Below are positions 45,152 to 54,263 of a stretch of 64,000 nucleotides of DNA, in pieces. The stretch comes from Lachnospiraceae bacterium (GTDB taxonomy: Bacteria; Bacillota; Clostridia; Lachnospirales; Lachnospiraceae). The notes beneath the pieces are model-generated. The model searched no databases and was not told the DNA's origin. It saw only the letters and a program-made list of their open reading frames with translations. The DNA is taken from assembly GCA_017469935.1 (NCBI GenBank), contig JAFUFL010000022.1, positions 1-64,000 of the forward strand, read 5' to 3'. Made by a program: the position numbers and the translations under genes. The first letter of the stretch is position 1. Each line of letters begins with the position of its first letter.

Positions 45152-47338
45152 ATGATCAGAATAGCTTTTTACGGCAAAGGCGGCATCGGGAAATCGACGA
45201 CCGTTTCAAACTTATCCCGCTACTGGGCGGAGCGCGGCATGTGCGTGCTGCAGATCGGCTGCGATCCCAAGGCGGACTCCACGCTGAGCCTTCGCGGCGG
45301 AGCAGAGCTTCCGACTGTCATGGAGATGGTACGAAGGAGGGAGCCGTTTGCTCTCGAGGACGTGATCTGCGTACGCGAGACCGAAGGCGGAGGCAGGATT
45401 ATCTGCGCGGAGGCCGGCGGGCCTACGCCCGGGCAGGGCTGCGCGGGCCGCGGAATCATCACGGCGCTGGAGACCTTGCGGGACAAGGATATTTTGGCAA
45501 AATACAGGCCGGATATCATTCTCTATGACGTCCTGGGCGATGTGGTCTGCGGCGGATTCGCCATGCCCATGCGGGAGGGATTCGCCAACAGAGTCTACGT
45601 CCTGACATCCGGGGAGAACATGGCCATCTACGCGGCCGCCAATATCGGCCTGGCCGTGCAGGGGTTCAAAGAAAGAGGGTACGCGCAGCTGGGCGGACTG
45701 ATCCTCAACCGCCGGAATGTAAAGCGAGAAGAGGAGAAGGTGCAGGAGCTGGCAGAGGACCTGCACACGGAGGTGATCGGCCGGCTGGAGCGGTCCGAGA
45801 CGGTGCAGGAGGCGGAAGAGCAGGGCACCACTGTCATGGAAGCCTTTCCGGACTCCGACATGGCGGCCGCCTACAGGGATCTCGCGGACAGGATCGCGCG
45901 GGACTGCCAAATTCAGTATCCGGCCGCTGAACGATCTTTTGGCGGGGCAAAAGAGTGCTCCCTCTCGGATCTGTCCGGAAATCCTGCCAGGATTCCCATC
46001 GGAGAGGCCTCCTTTCCGGCTCCGTTTACGGCGGGACTGGAGTTCAACGCGCCCGTCCACGAGACCTGGAACATCGTCCACATCGGCATGCTGATGCCGC
46101 AGGCCCACCAGATCTACATCTGTTCGGACAACTGCATGCGGGGCGTCGTGATGACGGCGGCGGAGATGAACGCGATCGAGCGCTTTTCCTGCGTCGTTCT
46201 CGAGGAGAAGGACATGCAGGGCGGGAACCTGGAAGAGATCACGCTGGAAGGGATCACGGACGTGCTGGGCAAGATTCGTCAGAAGCGAGGCGAGGAAGGG
46301 CTTCCCAAGGCAGTCCTGGTCTTCCCGGTGTGCCTGCACCACTTTATGGGGTGCGACATGGGCTATGTCTACAGGGAACTGGAAAAGAGATTTCCGAGCA
46401 TTGTCTTCGTGAAATGCTGGATGGATCCCATCATGCAGAAGACCGGCCCTACGCCCGACCAGAAGCTGCGAAAAGCCATGATGGACGTGCTGCCGCTCTG
46501 TGAAGGCAGAACCGGGCATACGGCCCTTCTCGGGGATATCTATGCGCTGGATCCGGAGAGCGATCTCATGAAGCTGATCCGGAGAGCAGACGAGAAGAGG
46601 GGGACGGTCTCGGAGCCGCTGCAGATCCAGGACTGCGGGACACTGGAAGAGTACTGCAAGCTGTCTGGCAGGGAAGTGATGATCACTCGAAGCCCTCTTT
46701 CGGAAGTTTCCATAAGGCAGACGGCAAGGAGACTGGGCGCCGCGCCGCTCTATCTCCCGGCGGCCATAGGGTACGGTCAGATCAGAGAGCTTACGGAGAA
46801 GGCGGCGCAGGTCCTCGGAGTTACTTTGGAAGAAGCCGGGATCAATCCCGCGGCGGAAGAGAAGGCCTGCGACGACGCGATCCTTCATCTGAAGGGCCTG
46901 ATCGGGGATACTCCCATCGCGATCGACTATATCTGCGTGCAGCGGCCTCTGGGGCTTGCGAAGCTCCTTCTTGAGCGGGGCCTGAATGTCAGGGAAGTCT
47001 ACCTGGACGCGGTGAGCCCCGAGGAGCAGGAGGACTTCGACTGGCTGCGGGACAATCACGGCCAAGTGCTCCTGTGCAGCACGATCCATGTCAAGGGACG
47101 CCTTCTCCACGCGCAGGGAATCGACAGGCAGCACAGCGATTATCTGGCGGTAGGGCCCAAGGCGGCCTGGTTCTGCGGGACGCGGCATTTCGTCAACCTG
47201 GTGGATTACGGCGGCATGTGGGGGTACAGCGGGATCCGCAAGCTCGCGGCGCTCATGGAAGACGCCTTTGTAAACGCCAAGGACACCAAGGACCTGGTGC
47301 CCAGAAAAGGACTGGGGTGCGAGAGCATTGTCATGTGA
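45152..47338 (+). CDS. Fused nitrogenase H-D-like protein (HD_B)
   Basis: This 728-residue protein joins an iron protein-like ATPase (about 1-255) to a component 1-like domain (about 290-728). The H part has P-loop GKGGIGKS (8-15), Cys97 in GQGCAGRG and Cys133 in DVVCGGF. The D part has Cys324 and Cys328 (ICSDNCMRG) and Cys394 and Cys401 (FPVCLHHFMGC), comparable to the P-cluster ligand positions of NifD. The D part resembles the first half of DK_A. The fusion implies reductant delivery within one chain. It may pair with the K-like protein after 145 bp. N2 fixation is unlikely. Confidence 0.85.
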   Translation: MIRIAFYGKGGIGKSTTVSNLSRYWAERGMCVLQIGCDPKADSTLSLRGGAELPTVMEMVRRREPFALEDVICVRETEGGGRIICAEAGGPTPGQGCAGRGIITALETLRDKDILAKYRPDIILYDVLGDVVCGGFAMPMREGFANRVYVLTSGENMAIYAAANIGLAVQGFKERGYAQLGGLILNRRNVKREEEKVQELAEDLHTEVIGRLERSETVQEAEEQGTTVMEAFPDSDMAAAYRDLADRIARDCQIQYPAAERSFGGAKECSLSDLSGNPARIPIGEASFPAPFTAGLEFNAPVHETWNIVHIGMLMPQAHQIYICSDNCMRGVVMTAAEMNAIERFSCVVLEEKDMQGGNLEEITLEGITDVLGKIRQKRGEEGLPKAVLVFPVCLHHFMGCDMGYVYRELEKRFPSIVFVKCWMDPIMQKTGPTPDQKLRKAMMDVLPLCEGRTGHTALLGDIYALDPESDLMKLIRRADEKRGTVSEPLQIQDCGTLEEYCKLSGREVMITRSPLSEVSIRQTARRLGAAPLYLPAAIGYGQIRELTEKAAQVLGVTLEEAGINPAAEEKACDDAILHLKGLIGDTPIAIDYICVQRPLGLAKLLLERGLNVREVYLDAVSPEEQEDFDWLRDNHGQVLLCSTIHVKGRLLHAQGIDRQHSDYLAVGPKAAWFCGTRHFVNLVDYGGMWGYSGIRKLAALMEDAFVNAKDTKDLVPRKGLGCESIVM

Positions 47339-47394
47339 GGGCGGCCCGCATGCGGCGCAGCGTCTCGAGCTGCGAACCTTGTAAGCGTGATGAA

Positions 47395-47474
47395 AAGCAT
47401 TTGAACAGTTTCTGAGAAGCATTTGAACAGTTTCTGAGAAGCATTTGAACGGTATCAGAAAAGCATTTGAACAG
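47395..47474 (+). repeat. 22-bp tandem repeat reaching the K_B ribosome binding site
   Basis: AAGCATTTGAACAGTTTCTGAG occurs at 47395-47416 and 47417-47438 exactly. A diverged copy lies at 47439-47460, and the first 14 bp of a fourth at 47461-47474. The fourth runs into AGGAGG, the ribosome binding site of the next gene. The period is constant at 22 bp. Confidence 0.93.
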
Positions 47475-47483
47475 GAGGAATCT

Positions 47484-48734
47484 ATGCGACAGGCATACCG
47501 AATTCTGCCGGTCTATACGGGAGACGTATCCGGCGTGTGCAGCGCCCTGTACGAGCTGGGCGGCATGGTGGTCATGCACGACCCGTCGGGCTGTAATTCC
47601 ACCTATAACACACATGACGAGATCCGATGGTATGACCGGGACAGCCTGATCTTTCTGTCGGGACTGTGCGAGCCGGACGCGATTATGGGAAATGACGCCA
47701 AATTCATCGAGGACGTGGTCAGGGCCGCGCAGGAGTTTTCTCCCGCCTTTATAGCGCTGTGCAACTCGCCGATCCCGTATCTGACGGGGACGGATTTTGC
47801 AGGGATCTGCCGGATCATCGAACACCGGACCGGGATTCCCTCCTTCTACATTCCGACCAACGGGATGCACGACTATATCAGCGGAGCCGGGCTCGCCTTC
47901 GAGAAGCTGGCGGAAAAGCTTTTCGGGGAGGGAAATCCGGAAAGCGCACAGGTCGACAGGAAGGAGTCCGGGAAGCAGGAATCCGGGCGCAGGGAGTCTG
48001 ATCATCAGGAGTCCGGGCGTGAGAACAGAGAGATCCGTGTCAATATTTTGGGTATGACGCCTCTGGACTATGCGGCGGATACCTGCTGCGGTTCTCTGAG
48101 AGAGATTCTGGAGGCCGAGGGCTTCCGCGTGGTGTCTGTATGGGCCATGGGAGATACCCTGGAGCAGCTCCGGAAGGCTGGCGATGCCGACGTCAACCTT
48201 GTCGTCTCCGCCAGCGGTCTCAGGGCCGCGCGCTATCTGCAGAAGTGCTTCGGTACGCCCTGGGTGGCGGGCGCCCCCGTGGGAATCGCGGCGAAAGAGC
48301 TGCTTGAGAGACTCCGGCAGGCGGCTGCCGGGGGAGAGAGCGGACCCTTCTACGGGCGCGGCCGGGAAGAGACGCGGGATCTCCCGCAATGCATCGTGAT
48401 CGGAGAGCCGGTCCTGTCCTGCAGCATCGCGGAGGACTGCGAGGCGAAGGACATGCGCACTAAAGTGATCGCGGCGACCGAGGAGAGCGAATCCCTGCTT
48501 CGGCCAGGTGACCTCATCTGCCGTGGCGAAGAGGAAATCGAGAATACCCTGAAGGTGCTGTGCAAGCCCGGGACCTTGGTCATTGCGGACCCCATGTACG
48601 GTTATGTGCTTCCGGAGGGAGCCGAGCTGGAGGAGGCGCCGCACCTGGCCTTCTCAGGAAGGATCTACCGAAAGAGATTCCGGGATCCGTTCCAAGGAGG
48701 ATTCATTACGAAAGGAGAGAGCGATGGGACTTAA
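47484..48734 (+). CDS. Nitrogenase component 1 K-like protein (K_B)
   Basis: The 416-residue product, from the ATG at 47484 five bases after AGGAGG, is homologous to the second half of DK_A: both share the SG-x4-x-YELGG segment, the GC-N motif and IGTD/TGTDF. It keeps Cys19, Cys37, Cys62 and Cys93, enough for a bridging iron-sulfur cluster with HD_B. A Lys/Glu/Ser-rich insertion lies at about residues 155-185. It overlaps hydF by 11 bp. With HD_B it forms the second H/D/K set of the operon. Confidence 0.85.
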   Translation: MRQAYRILPVYTGDVSGVCSALYELGGMVVMHDPSGCNSTYNTHDEIRWYDRDSLIFLSGLCEPDAIMGNDAKFIEDVVRAAQEFSPAFIALCNSPIPYLTGTDFAGICRIIEHRTGIPSFYIPTNGMHDYISGAGLAFEKLAEKLFGEGNPESAQVDRKESGKQESGRRESDHQESGRENREIRVNILGMTPLDYAADTCCGSLREILEAEGFRVVSVWAMGDTLEQLRKAGDADVNLVVSASGLRAARYLQKCFGTPWVAGAPVGIAAKELLERLRQAAAGGESGPFYGRGREETRDLPQCIVIGEPVLSCSIAEDCEAKDMRTKVIAATEESESLLRPGDLICRGEEEIENTLKVLCKPGTLVIADPMYGYVLPEGAELEEAPHLAFSGRIYRKRFRDPFQGGFITKGESDGT

Positions 48735-49923
48735 CGCTGTGCCTTCGGGCGAGAGAGTGCATATCGGCTTTTTCGGCAGAAGAAATGCCGGAAAATCCAG
48801 CCTCGTCAACGCGGTGACCGGCCAGGAGATCTCCGTGGTCTCCGACGTAAGGGGCACGACCACGGATCCTGTGACCAAGTCCATGGAGCTGCTTCCTCTG
48901 GGACCGGTGGTCATCATCGACACGCCCGGATTTGACGACGAAGGAGCCCTGGGCGAAAAGCGCGTGGCGCGGGCCAAAAGAGTGATGAACCGGACCGATC
49001 TGGCCGTCCTTGTGCTGGACGCGCAGACCGGCATGTCGCAGGCGGACATCGAGCTCCTGGCGCTGTTTAAAGAGAAACAGATTCCTTATCTTATCGTCTG
49101 CAACAAGGCGGATCTTCTCACACCGGACGCGCAGTCAGGACCTGATATCCTCTATGTGAGCGCGAAGAGTGGACAGGGGATTCATGATCTCAAGGAGAAA
49201 ATTGCCGCTCTGGGAACGGCCGGCGCCGTCAAGAAGTACCTGATCGAGGACCTGATCGAGCCCTCCGAGGTTGTGCTTTTGGTGATTCCCATCGACAAGG
49301 CGGCTCCCAAGGGACGTCTCATCCTGCCTCAGCAGATGATGATCCGGGGGATCCTCGACGCGGACGGCATACCGGTCTGTGTCAAGCAGGACCGTCTGCC
49401 GGAAGTCCTGGAAAAGCTGGGCGAAAATGCAAAGCCCGGTCTGGTCATCACGGACAGCCAGGTCTTCTCGGAGGTGGCGAAGGCGGTTCCGGAGGGGATC
49501 CCGCTCACATCCTTCTCTATTTTGATGGCAAGGTACAAGGGATTTCTGGCCTGTGCACTGGAGGGCGTTAAAAAGATCGACGACCTCAGGGACGGAGATA
49601 CAGTCCTGATTTCCGAGGGCTGCACGCACCACAGGCAGTGCGGCGACATCGGCACGGAGAAGATCCCGAACTGGATCCGGCAAAAGACCGGGGCGGATAT
49701 ACGCTTCGAGACCTCCTCGGGAACGGGCTTTCCGGAGGACCTGAGTAAATACGCCTTGGTCATCCACTGCGGGGCCTGCATGCTGGGCGACCGCGAAGTG
49801 CGCTACCGCATGAAGTGCGCGCAGGACCAGGGGATCCCCTTTACAAATTACGGAACGGCGATCGCCCACATGAAGGGCATTCTTGAGAGAAGTACGGAAA
49901 TAGTGCGAGATGAACAGAATTGA
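48724..49923 (+). CDS. hydF: [FeFe]-hydrogenase maturation GTPase HydF
   Basis: From the ATG at 48724 the product is 399 residues. The GTPase domain has GRRNAGKS (18-25), TTT (45-47), DTPG (66-69) and NKAD (127-130). The C-terminal iron-sulfur motif C300-x-H302...H348-C349-x2-C352 fits the HydF consensus CxHx(44-53)HCxxC. HydF is the scaffold on which the [2Fe] subcluster of the H-cluster is finished and from which it is passed to HydA. It overlaps the K-like gene before it and hydE after it, so hydF is clearly part of this operon. Confidence 0.97.
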   Translation: MGLNAVPSGERVHIGFFGRRNAGKSSLVNAVTGQEISVVSDVRGTTTDPVTKSMELLPLGPVVIIDTPGFDDEGALGEKRVARAKRVMNRTDLAVLVLDAQTGMSQADIELLALFKEKQIPYLIVCNKADLLTPDAQSGPDILYVSAKSGQGIHDLKEKIAALGTAGAVKKYLIEDLIEPSEVVLLVIPIDKAAPKGRLILPQQMMIRGILDADGIPVCVKQDRLPEVLEKLGENAKPGLVITDSQVFSEVAKAVPEGIPLTSFSILMARYKGFLACALEGVKKIDDLRDGDTVLISEGCTHHRQCGDIGTEKIPNWIRQKTGADIRFETSSGTGFPEDLSKYALVIHCGACMLGDREVRYRMKCAQDQGIPFTNYGTAIAHMKGILERSTEIVRDEQN

Positions 49924-51040
49924 GAGAACCCAGGAACTGGTCGGAATCCTGGAAAGGGAACATGCGCTTTCGGACGAGGCGCTGAGCGACCTCCTTGACA
50001 TTCTGGAGGAGACGGGCGCGGAGCGCACCGTGCAGATCCGCGATGCCATACCGGCCGCCGTGTGCACGCCCGAGGAGGCGGTCCTGTATGCCGCCGCGCG
50101 AAAGGTAAGGGAGCAGTATTACGGAAAAGACGTCTATCTGCGAGGACTCATAGAGTTCACCAACTACTGCAGGAACGACTGCCGGTACTGCGGCATCCGC
50201 AGGAGCAACACCAAGGCGGAGCGCTACAGGCTCAGCGACGAGCAGATTCTGCGCTGCTGCGGGCAGGGATATGCGCTGGGTTTTCGGACCTTTGTCCTGC
50301 AGGGCGGCGAAGACATGTACTATACAGATGAGAGAATCTGCGGGATTGTGAGAGCAATCCGGGAGAGATATCCGGACTGCGCCATAACGCTTTCCATCGG
50401 GGAAAAGAGCAGGGAGTCCTATCTGGCGTACAGGGAAGCAGGGGCGGACCGCTATCTTTTGCGGCAGGAGACTTCGAACCCGGAACATTACCGGTACCTT
50501 CATCCCGCACAGCTCTCCATCGAGAACCGGAAGCGGTGCCTCAGCGACCTCAAGGAGATCGGCTACCAGGTCGGCTGCGGGATCATGGTGGGGTCCCCCG
50601 GGCAGACGAGGGAGCACATTATAGAGGACCTGCGCTATATGCAGGATTTCGGGCCGCATATGATCGGGATCGGGCCTTTTATCCCGCACAAGGACACTCC
50701 CTTTGCGGACGAGAAGGCGGGGAGCCTCTATGACACGCTGCATCTTCTGGCCATCATCCGGCTTATGCTCCCGGGCGTGCTCCTTCCGGCCACCACGGCG
50801 CTGGGCACGATCCACCCGGCGGGCAGGGAACTGGGGCTGCTCGCAGGCGCCAATGTCATCATGCCCAACATCTCGCCGGGGGATGTCAGGGGCAAATACC
50901 TGTTATACGACGGCAAAATATGCACCGACGACGAGGCGGCCGCCTGCGGAAGGTGCATCGACCTGCGGATCCGCAAAGCGGGGTATATAACCGCGATGAG
51001 CCGGGGAGACTGCGCCGGATTTGATACTGCACACAAGTGA
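49910..51040 (+). CDS. hydE: [FeFe]-hydrogenase maturation radical SAM enzyme HydE
   Basis: The 376-residue protein has the radical SAM cluster motif Cys87-x3-Cys91-x2-Cys94 (CRNDCRYC) and a second C-terminal C-x7-C-x2-C set as in the Thermotoga enzyme. HydE acts on the iron-CO-CN unit normally made by HydG, producing the precursor that HydF assembles into the diiron subcluster. hydG is missing from this cluster; the Hyp genes may supply the iron unit instead (inference). It overlaps hydF by 14 bp. Confidence 0.96.
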   Translation: MNRIERTQELVGILEREHALSDEALSDLLDILEETGAERTVQIRDAIPAAVCTPEEAVLYAAARKVREQYYGKDVYLRGLIEFTNYCRNDCRYCGIRRSNTKAERYRLSDEQILRCCGQGYALGFRTFVLQGGEDMYYTDERICGIVRAIRERYPDCAITLSIGEKSRESYLAYREAGADRYLLRQETSNPEHYRYLHPAQLSIENRKRCLSDLKEIGYQVGCGIMVGSPGQTREHIIEDLRYMQDFGPHMIGIGPFIPHKDTPFADEKAGSLYDTLHLLAIIRLMLPGVLLPATTALGTIHPAGRELGLLAGANVIMPNISPGDVRGKYLLYDGKICTDDEAAACGRCIDLRIRKAGYITAMSRGDCAGFDTAHK

Positions 51041-51058
51041 GGAAAGGAAGGACGAAAG

Positions 51059-52423
51059 ATGGAATACAGGATCGAACACGACTCCATGGGAGAGATGAGA
51101 GTGCCCGCGGACAGCTACTGGGGCGCGCAGACACAGAGAAGTTATCAGAACTTTCCGATCGGGACGGAGAAAATGCCCGCGGAGATCATCCGGGCTTTTG
51201 CCGTCTTAAAGAAAGCGGCGGCCCTTGCCAATCACAGACTGGGAAAACTTGACGAGAAGCGCTGCGCCCTGATCGGACAGGTCTGCGAGGAGATCAGGCG
51301 CGGGGAGCTGGACGGGCAGTTTCCGCTGGCGGTCTGGCAGACCGGGAGCGGCACCCAGTCCAATATGAACGTCAACGAGGTGATCGCGAACCGCGGCAAT
51401 GAGATCGCCGGAGAAAAGCTCCTGCATCCCAACGACACCGTGAATATGTCCCAGAGTTCCAACGACACTTTCCCCACGGCTATGCACATCGCGGCCGTGA
51501 CCGCCATCCGGCAGCAGCTGATCCCCGCACTGGACGCCATGATCGCAGAGATGAGCAGGCTGGAGAAAGAAAACGAGGGCGTCGTAAAGAGCGGACGGAC
51601 CCATCTGCAGGACGCGGTTCCGATCGCCTTCTCCCAGGAGATCAGCGGCTGGCGGTCCATGCTTGAAAAGTGTAAAGGAATGATCCTGGACTCCGAGAAG
51701 GGGCTCACCGAGCTTGCGCTCGGCGGAACGGCCGTCGGAACCGGCCTCAACGCGCCGGCAGGGTTTGCGGAGGAAGCCGCGAAGGCGGTCTCGGAGCTGA
51801 CCGGATATCAGTTCCGGACGGAAGAGAACAAGTTCCACGCGCTCTCCGCCAAGGACGCCGTCGTCTACTCCCACGGGGCGCTCAAGGCGCTGGCCGCGGA
51901 CATGATGAAGATCGCCAATGATATAAGGTGGCTCTCGAGCGGTCCCCGGTGCGGTCTCGGCGAGATCTTTATACCGGAGAACGAGCCGGGAAGCTCCATC
52001 ATGCCGGGCAAGGTCAACCCCACCCAGTGCGAGGCGGTGACCATGGTCGCCGTGCAGGTCATGGGCAATGACACCGCAGTCGGAATCGCCGCCTCCCAGG
52101 GCAATTTCCAGCTCAACGTCTTCATGCCCGTGATCATCTATAATTATCTGCAGTCTGTAAGGCTCCTCGCGGATGCCCTGAACTCTTTCAGGATCAACTG
52201 TGTGTGCGGCATCAAGGCAAACCGAGAGAAGATGAACCACAACCTGCACAACTCGCTCATGCTGGTCACGGCGCTCAATCCTTACATCGGCTATGAGAAC
52301 GCGGCCAAGACGGCGAAACTTGCCCACAAGGAGAACATCTCCCTCAAAGAGGCCTGTGTGAAACTGGGCTTCCTGACGCCGGAGAGATTCGACGAAGTGT
52401 TCCATCCCGAGCAGATGGTCTGA
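51059..52423 (+). CDS. fumC: Class II fumarase
   Basis: The 454-residue protein has the class II motifs: [27 protein letters not shown] and the signature [15 protein letters not shown]. It interconverts fumarate and malate with no metal cluster. Aspartase is the close alternative, but the C-terminal pattern and length favour FumC. It starts 18 bp after hydE and ends before a terminator, so it closes the operon. Why fumarase belongs here is unclear; fumarate metabolism may be linked to redox balance. Confidence 0.92.
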   Translation: MEYRIEHDSMGEMRVPADSYWGAQTQRSYQNFPIGTEKMPAEIIRAFAVLKKAAALANHRLGKLDEKRCALIGQVCEEIRRGELDGQFPLAVWQTGSGTQSNMNVNEVIANRGNEIAGEKLLHPNDTVNMSQSSNDTFPTAMHIAAVTAIRQQLIPALDAMIAEMSRLEKENEGVVKSGRTHLQDAVPIAFSQEISGWRSMLEKCKGMILDSEKGLTELALGGTAVGTGLNAPAGFAEEAAKAVSELTGYQFRTEENKFHALSAKDAVVYSHGALKALAADMMKIANDIRWLSSGPRCGLGEIFIPENEPGSSIMPGKVNPTQCEAVTMVAVQVMGNDTAVGIAASQGNFQLNVFMPVIIYNYLQSVRLLADALNSFRINCVCGIKANREKMNHNLHNSLMLVTALNPYIGYENAAKTAKLAHKENISLKEACVKLGFLTPERFDEVFHPEQMV

Positions 52424-52479
52424 GCTCAGATGAATTGCGTTCAATACTCCGGGACCCGGGCACTATAGCAAAATATACC

Positions 52480-52516
52480 CCTGCCGCAGGAAAATCTTGC
52501 GGCAGGGCGTTTTTTC
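52480..52516 (+). terminator. Terminator of the hyd/hyp/nitrogenase-like operon
   Basis: A perfect 10-bp stem (52480-52489 with 52499-52508) is followed by six T residues, 56 bp after fumC. Confidence 0.95.
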
Positions 52517-52521
52517 GTTGT

Positions 52522-52550
52522 TGTCATGGAATCAGAAGTAGGGTAAAATA
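52522..52550 (+). promoter_or_regulatory. hisC promoter
   Basis: -35 TTGTCA (52522-52527) and -10 TAAAAT (52545-52550) are 17 bp apart, immediately after the operon terminator. Confidence 0.75.
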
Positions 52551-52584
52551 CGCTGGGGTATTTCTTAAGACAAGGAGGAAGATT

Positions 52585-53664
52585 GTGTCCTGGGAGAGTA
52601 AAGTTAAAAAAACAGTTCCTTATACGGCAGGAGAACAGCCGAAGGACAAGAACATCATCAAACTCAATACCAACGAATGCCCTTATCCGCCGGCACCCGG
52701 CGTGACGAAAGCGATCAGGGAACTCGCGGAGAGATCCGACGATCTGCGCCTGTATCCGGATATGAACGCTTCGGCCCTTGTGGATGCACTGGCTGATTTT
52801 TATGGAATCAGCAGCGATCAGATCTTCGTCGGTGTGGGATCCGACGATGTTCTCGCACTCTGCTTTCTGACCTTTTTCACAAACGGAGACCCGATCCTGT
52901 TTCCGGCCGTGACTTACAGCTTTTACCCCGTCTGGGCGGATCTTTACGGCATCAAGTACAAGCAGATCCCGCTCACGAGCAATATGGGCATCGATGAATA
53001 TGAGTACATGCCCGGCCTCACAAGGTTTAAAAACGGCGGGATCATCTTCCCGAATCCCAACGCGCCCACCGGCGTGGAGGAGCCGCTGAGCAAGATCGAG
53101 AAGATCGTGAAGTCCAATCCGGACAGTGTCGTCATCGTGGACGAGGCTTATATCGATTTCGGAGGGACCAGCGCGCTGCCTATGATCGACAAATACGACA
53201 ATCTTCTTGTCGTGCAGACTTTCTCCAAGTCCCGCTCCATGGCGGGAATGCGAATAGGCTTTGCGATGGGAAGCGAGAAACTCATAGGTTACCTGAAGGA
53301 CGTCAAGTTCTCCTTCAATTCCTATACGATGAACCTTCCTTCCATTATGATCGGAAAGGCTGCTGTCGAGGACAGGGACTATTTTGAATCGACCACGGGC
53401 AAAATAGTGGCGACCAGAGAAAGGTTCAAGGCACAGCTGCGGGAGATGGGCTTTAAATTCCCGGATTCCAAGGCAAATTTCGTGTTTGCCATGCATCCCG
53501 GCTTTTCGGGCGACTATCTCTTTGCGGAACTGAGAAAGAGAAATATCGTGGTGCGCCACTGGAACGCTCCGGCAATCAGCGCGTTCCTTCGGATCACCAT
53601 CGGAACTGACGAGCAGATGGATGCCGTCGCGGCAGCGCTCAGAGAGATCACGACAGCAAAGTAA
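52585..53664 (+). CDS. hisC: Histidinol-phosphate aminotransferase
   Basis: The GTG at 52585 has AAGGAGG six bases upstream and gives 359 residues; a longer open frame is rejected. The class I/II PLP fold shows KLNTNECPYPP, PNAPTGV, VDEAYIDFGG and the PLP lysine in QTFSKSRSMAGMRIG. HisC moves an amino group between histidinol phosphate/imidazole acetol phosphate and glutamate. No other his genes are in the window; relatives can also act on aromatic amino acids, so the substrate is likely but not proven. Confidence 0.9.
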   Translation: MSWESKVKKTVPYTAGEQPKDKNIIKLNTNECPYPPAPGVTKAIRELAERSDDLRLYPDMNASALVDALADFYGISSDQIFVGVGSDDVLALCFLTFFTNGDPILFPAVTYSFYPVWADLYGIKYKQIPLTSNMGIDEYEYMPGLTRFKNGGIIFPNPNAPTGVEEPLSKIEKIVKSNPDSVVIVDEAYIDFGGTSALPMIDKYDNLLVVQTFSKSRSMAGMRIGFAMGSEKLIGYLKDVKFSFNSYTMNLPSIMIGKAAVEDRDYFESTTGKIVATRERFKAQLREMGFKFPDSKANFVFAMHPGFSGDYLFAELRKRNIVVRHWNAPAISAFLRITIGTDEQMDAVAAALREITTAK

Positions 53665-53687
53665 TACATTATTAAGTAAGGAGTTAT

Positions 53688-54185
53688 ATGGACAGTTTAG
53701 CGGCCTGGTTTGCAACAAACCTCGGCAAGTATATTTCGGCAAAAGCAGTTGTATTTATCGTTTCACTCATGCCGATCCTGGAGTGCAGAGGCGGACTTGT
53801 CGTCGCTTCCCTTCTCGAGGTCGATATTGTGGAGGCGATCCCGATCTGCATCATCGGAAATTTCCTCCCGATTCCCTTCATTCTTCTTTTTATCAAGAAG
53901 ATCTTTAATTGGCTGGGGAAATTCGAACCCACGGAAAAGATCGTGACCAAGCTTGAAAACAGGGCTCTGAACAAGAGCGACGCTCTCAAGAACGGAGAAT
54001 TTATCGGACTGATGCTCTTCGTGGGCATTCCGCTTCCTGGCACCGGCGCCTGGACGGGGTCTCTTCTCGCGGCCCTTCTGGACATCGATTTCAAAAAAGC
54101 GCTGGTGGCGGAGTTCCTCGGAATCCTGATCGCGACGGTGATCATGTCCATTCTCTCTTACGGACTCCTGGCGAGGCTGGTCTGA
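53688..54185 (+). CDS. Small multidrug export-family membrane protein (COG2426)
   Basis: The 165-residue protein has four or five hydrophobic helices and the ECRGGL and GIPLPGTGAW segments typical of the Sm_multidrug_ex family. Despite the name, the transported compound is not known. It lies 23 bp after hisC and has a GGAG site before the ATG. Confidence 0.88.
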   Translation: MDSLAAWFATNLGKYISAKAVVFIVSLMPILECRGGLVVASLLEVDIVEAIPICIIGNFLPIPFILLFIKKIFNWLGKFEPTEKIVTKLENRALNKSDALKNGEFIGLMLFVGIPLPGTGAWTGSLLAALLDIDFKKALVAEFLGILIATVIMSILSYGLLARLV

Positions 54186-54263
54186 GCGATGGAGAGATGA
54201 TCCCTGCTAATATGACAGAAGTATATCCTTGTGATATTTTGACAGAAAGATTTTAGTAAGAAA

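Noticed and set aside
45212-47422. 736-codon minus-strand open frame opposite HD_B
   Set aside because: It mirrors the codon pattern of HD_B in GC-rich DNA and shows no recognisable domain.
47395-47474. CRISPR array
   Set aside because: The 22-bp units are directly abutting with no spacers and no cas genes.
36737-48734. Classical N2-fixing nitrogenase
   Set aside because: No nifB, nifE or nifN is present, the H proteins are short or fused, and the gene context is hydrogenase maturation.
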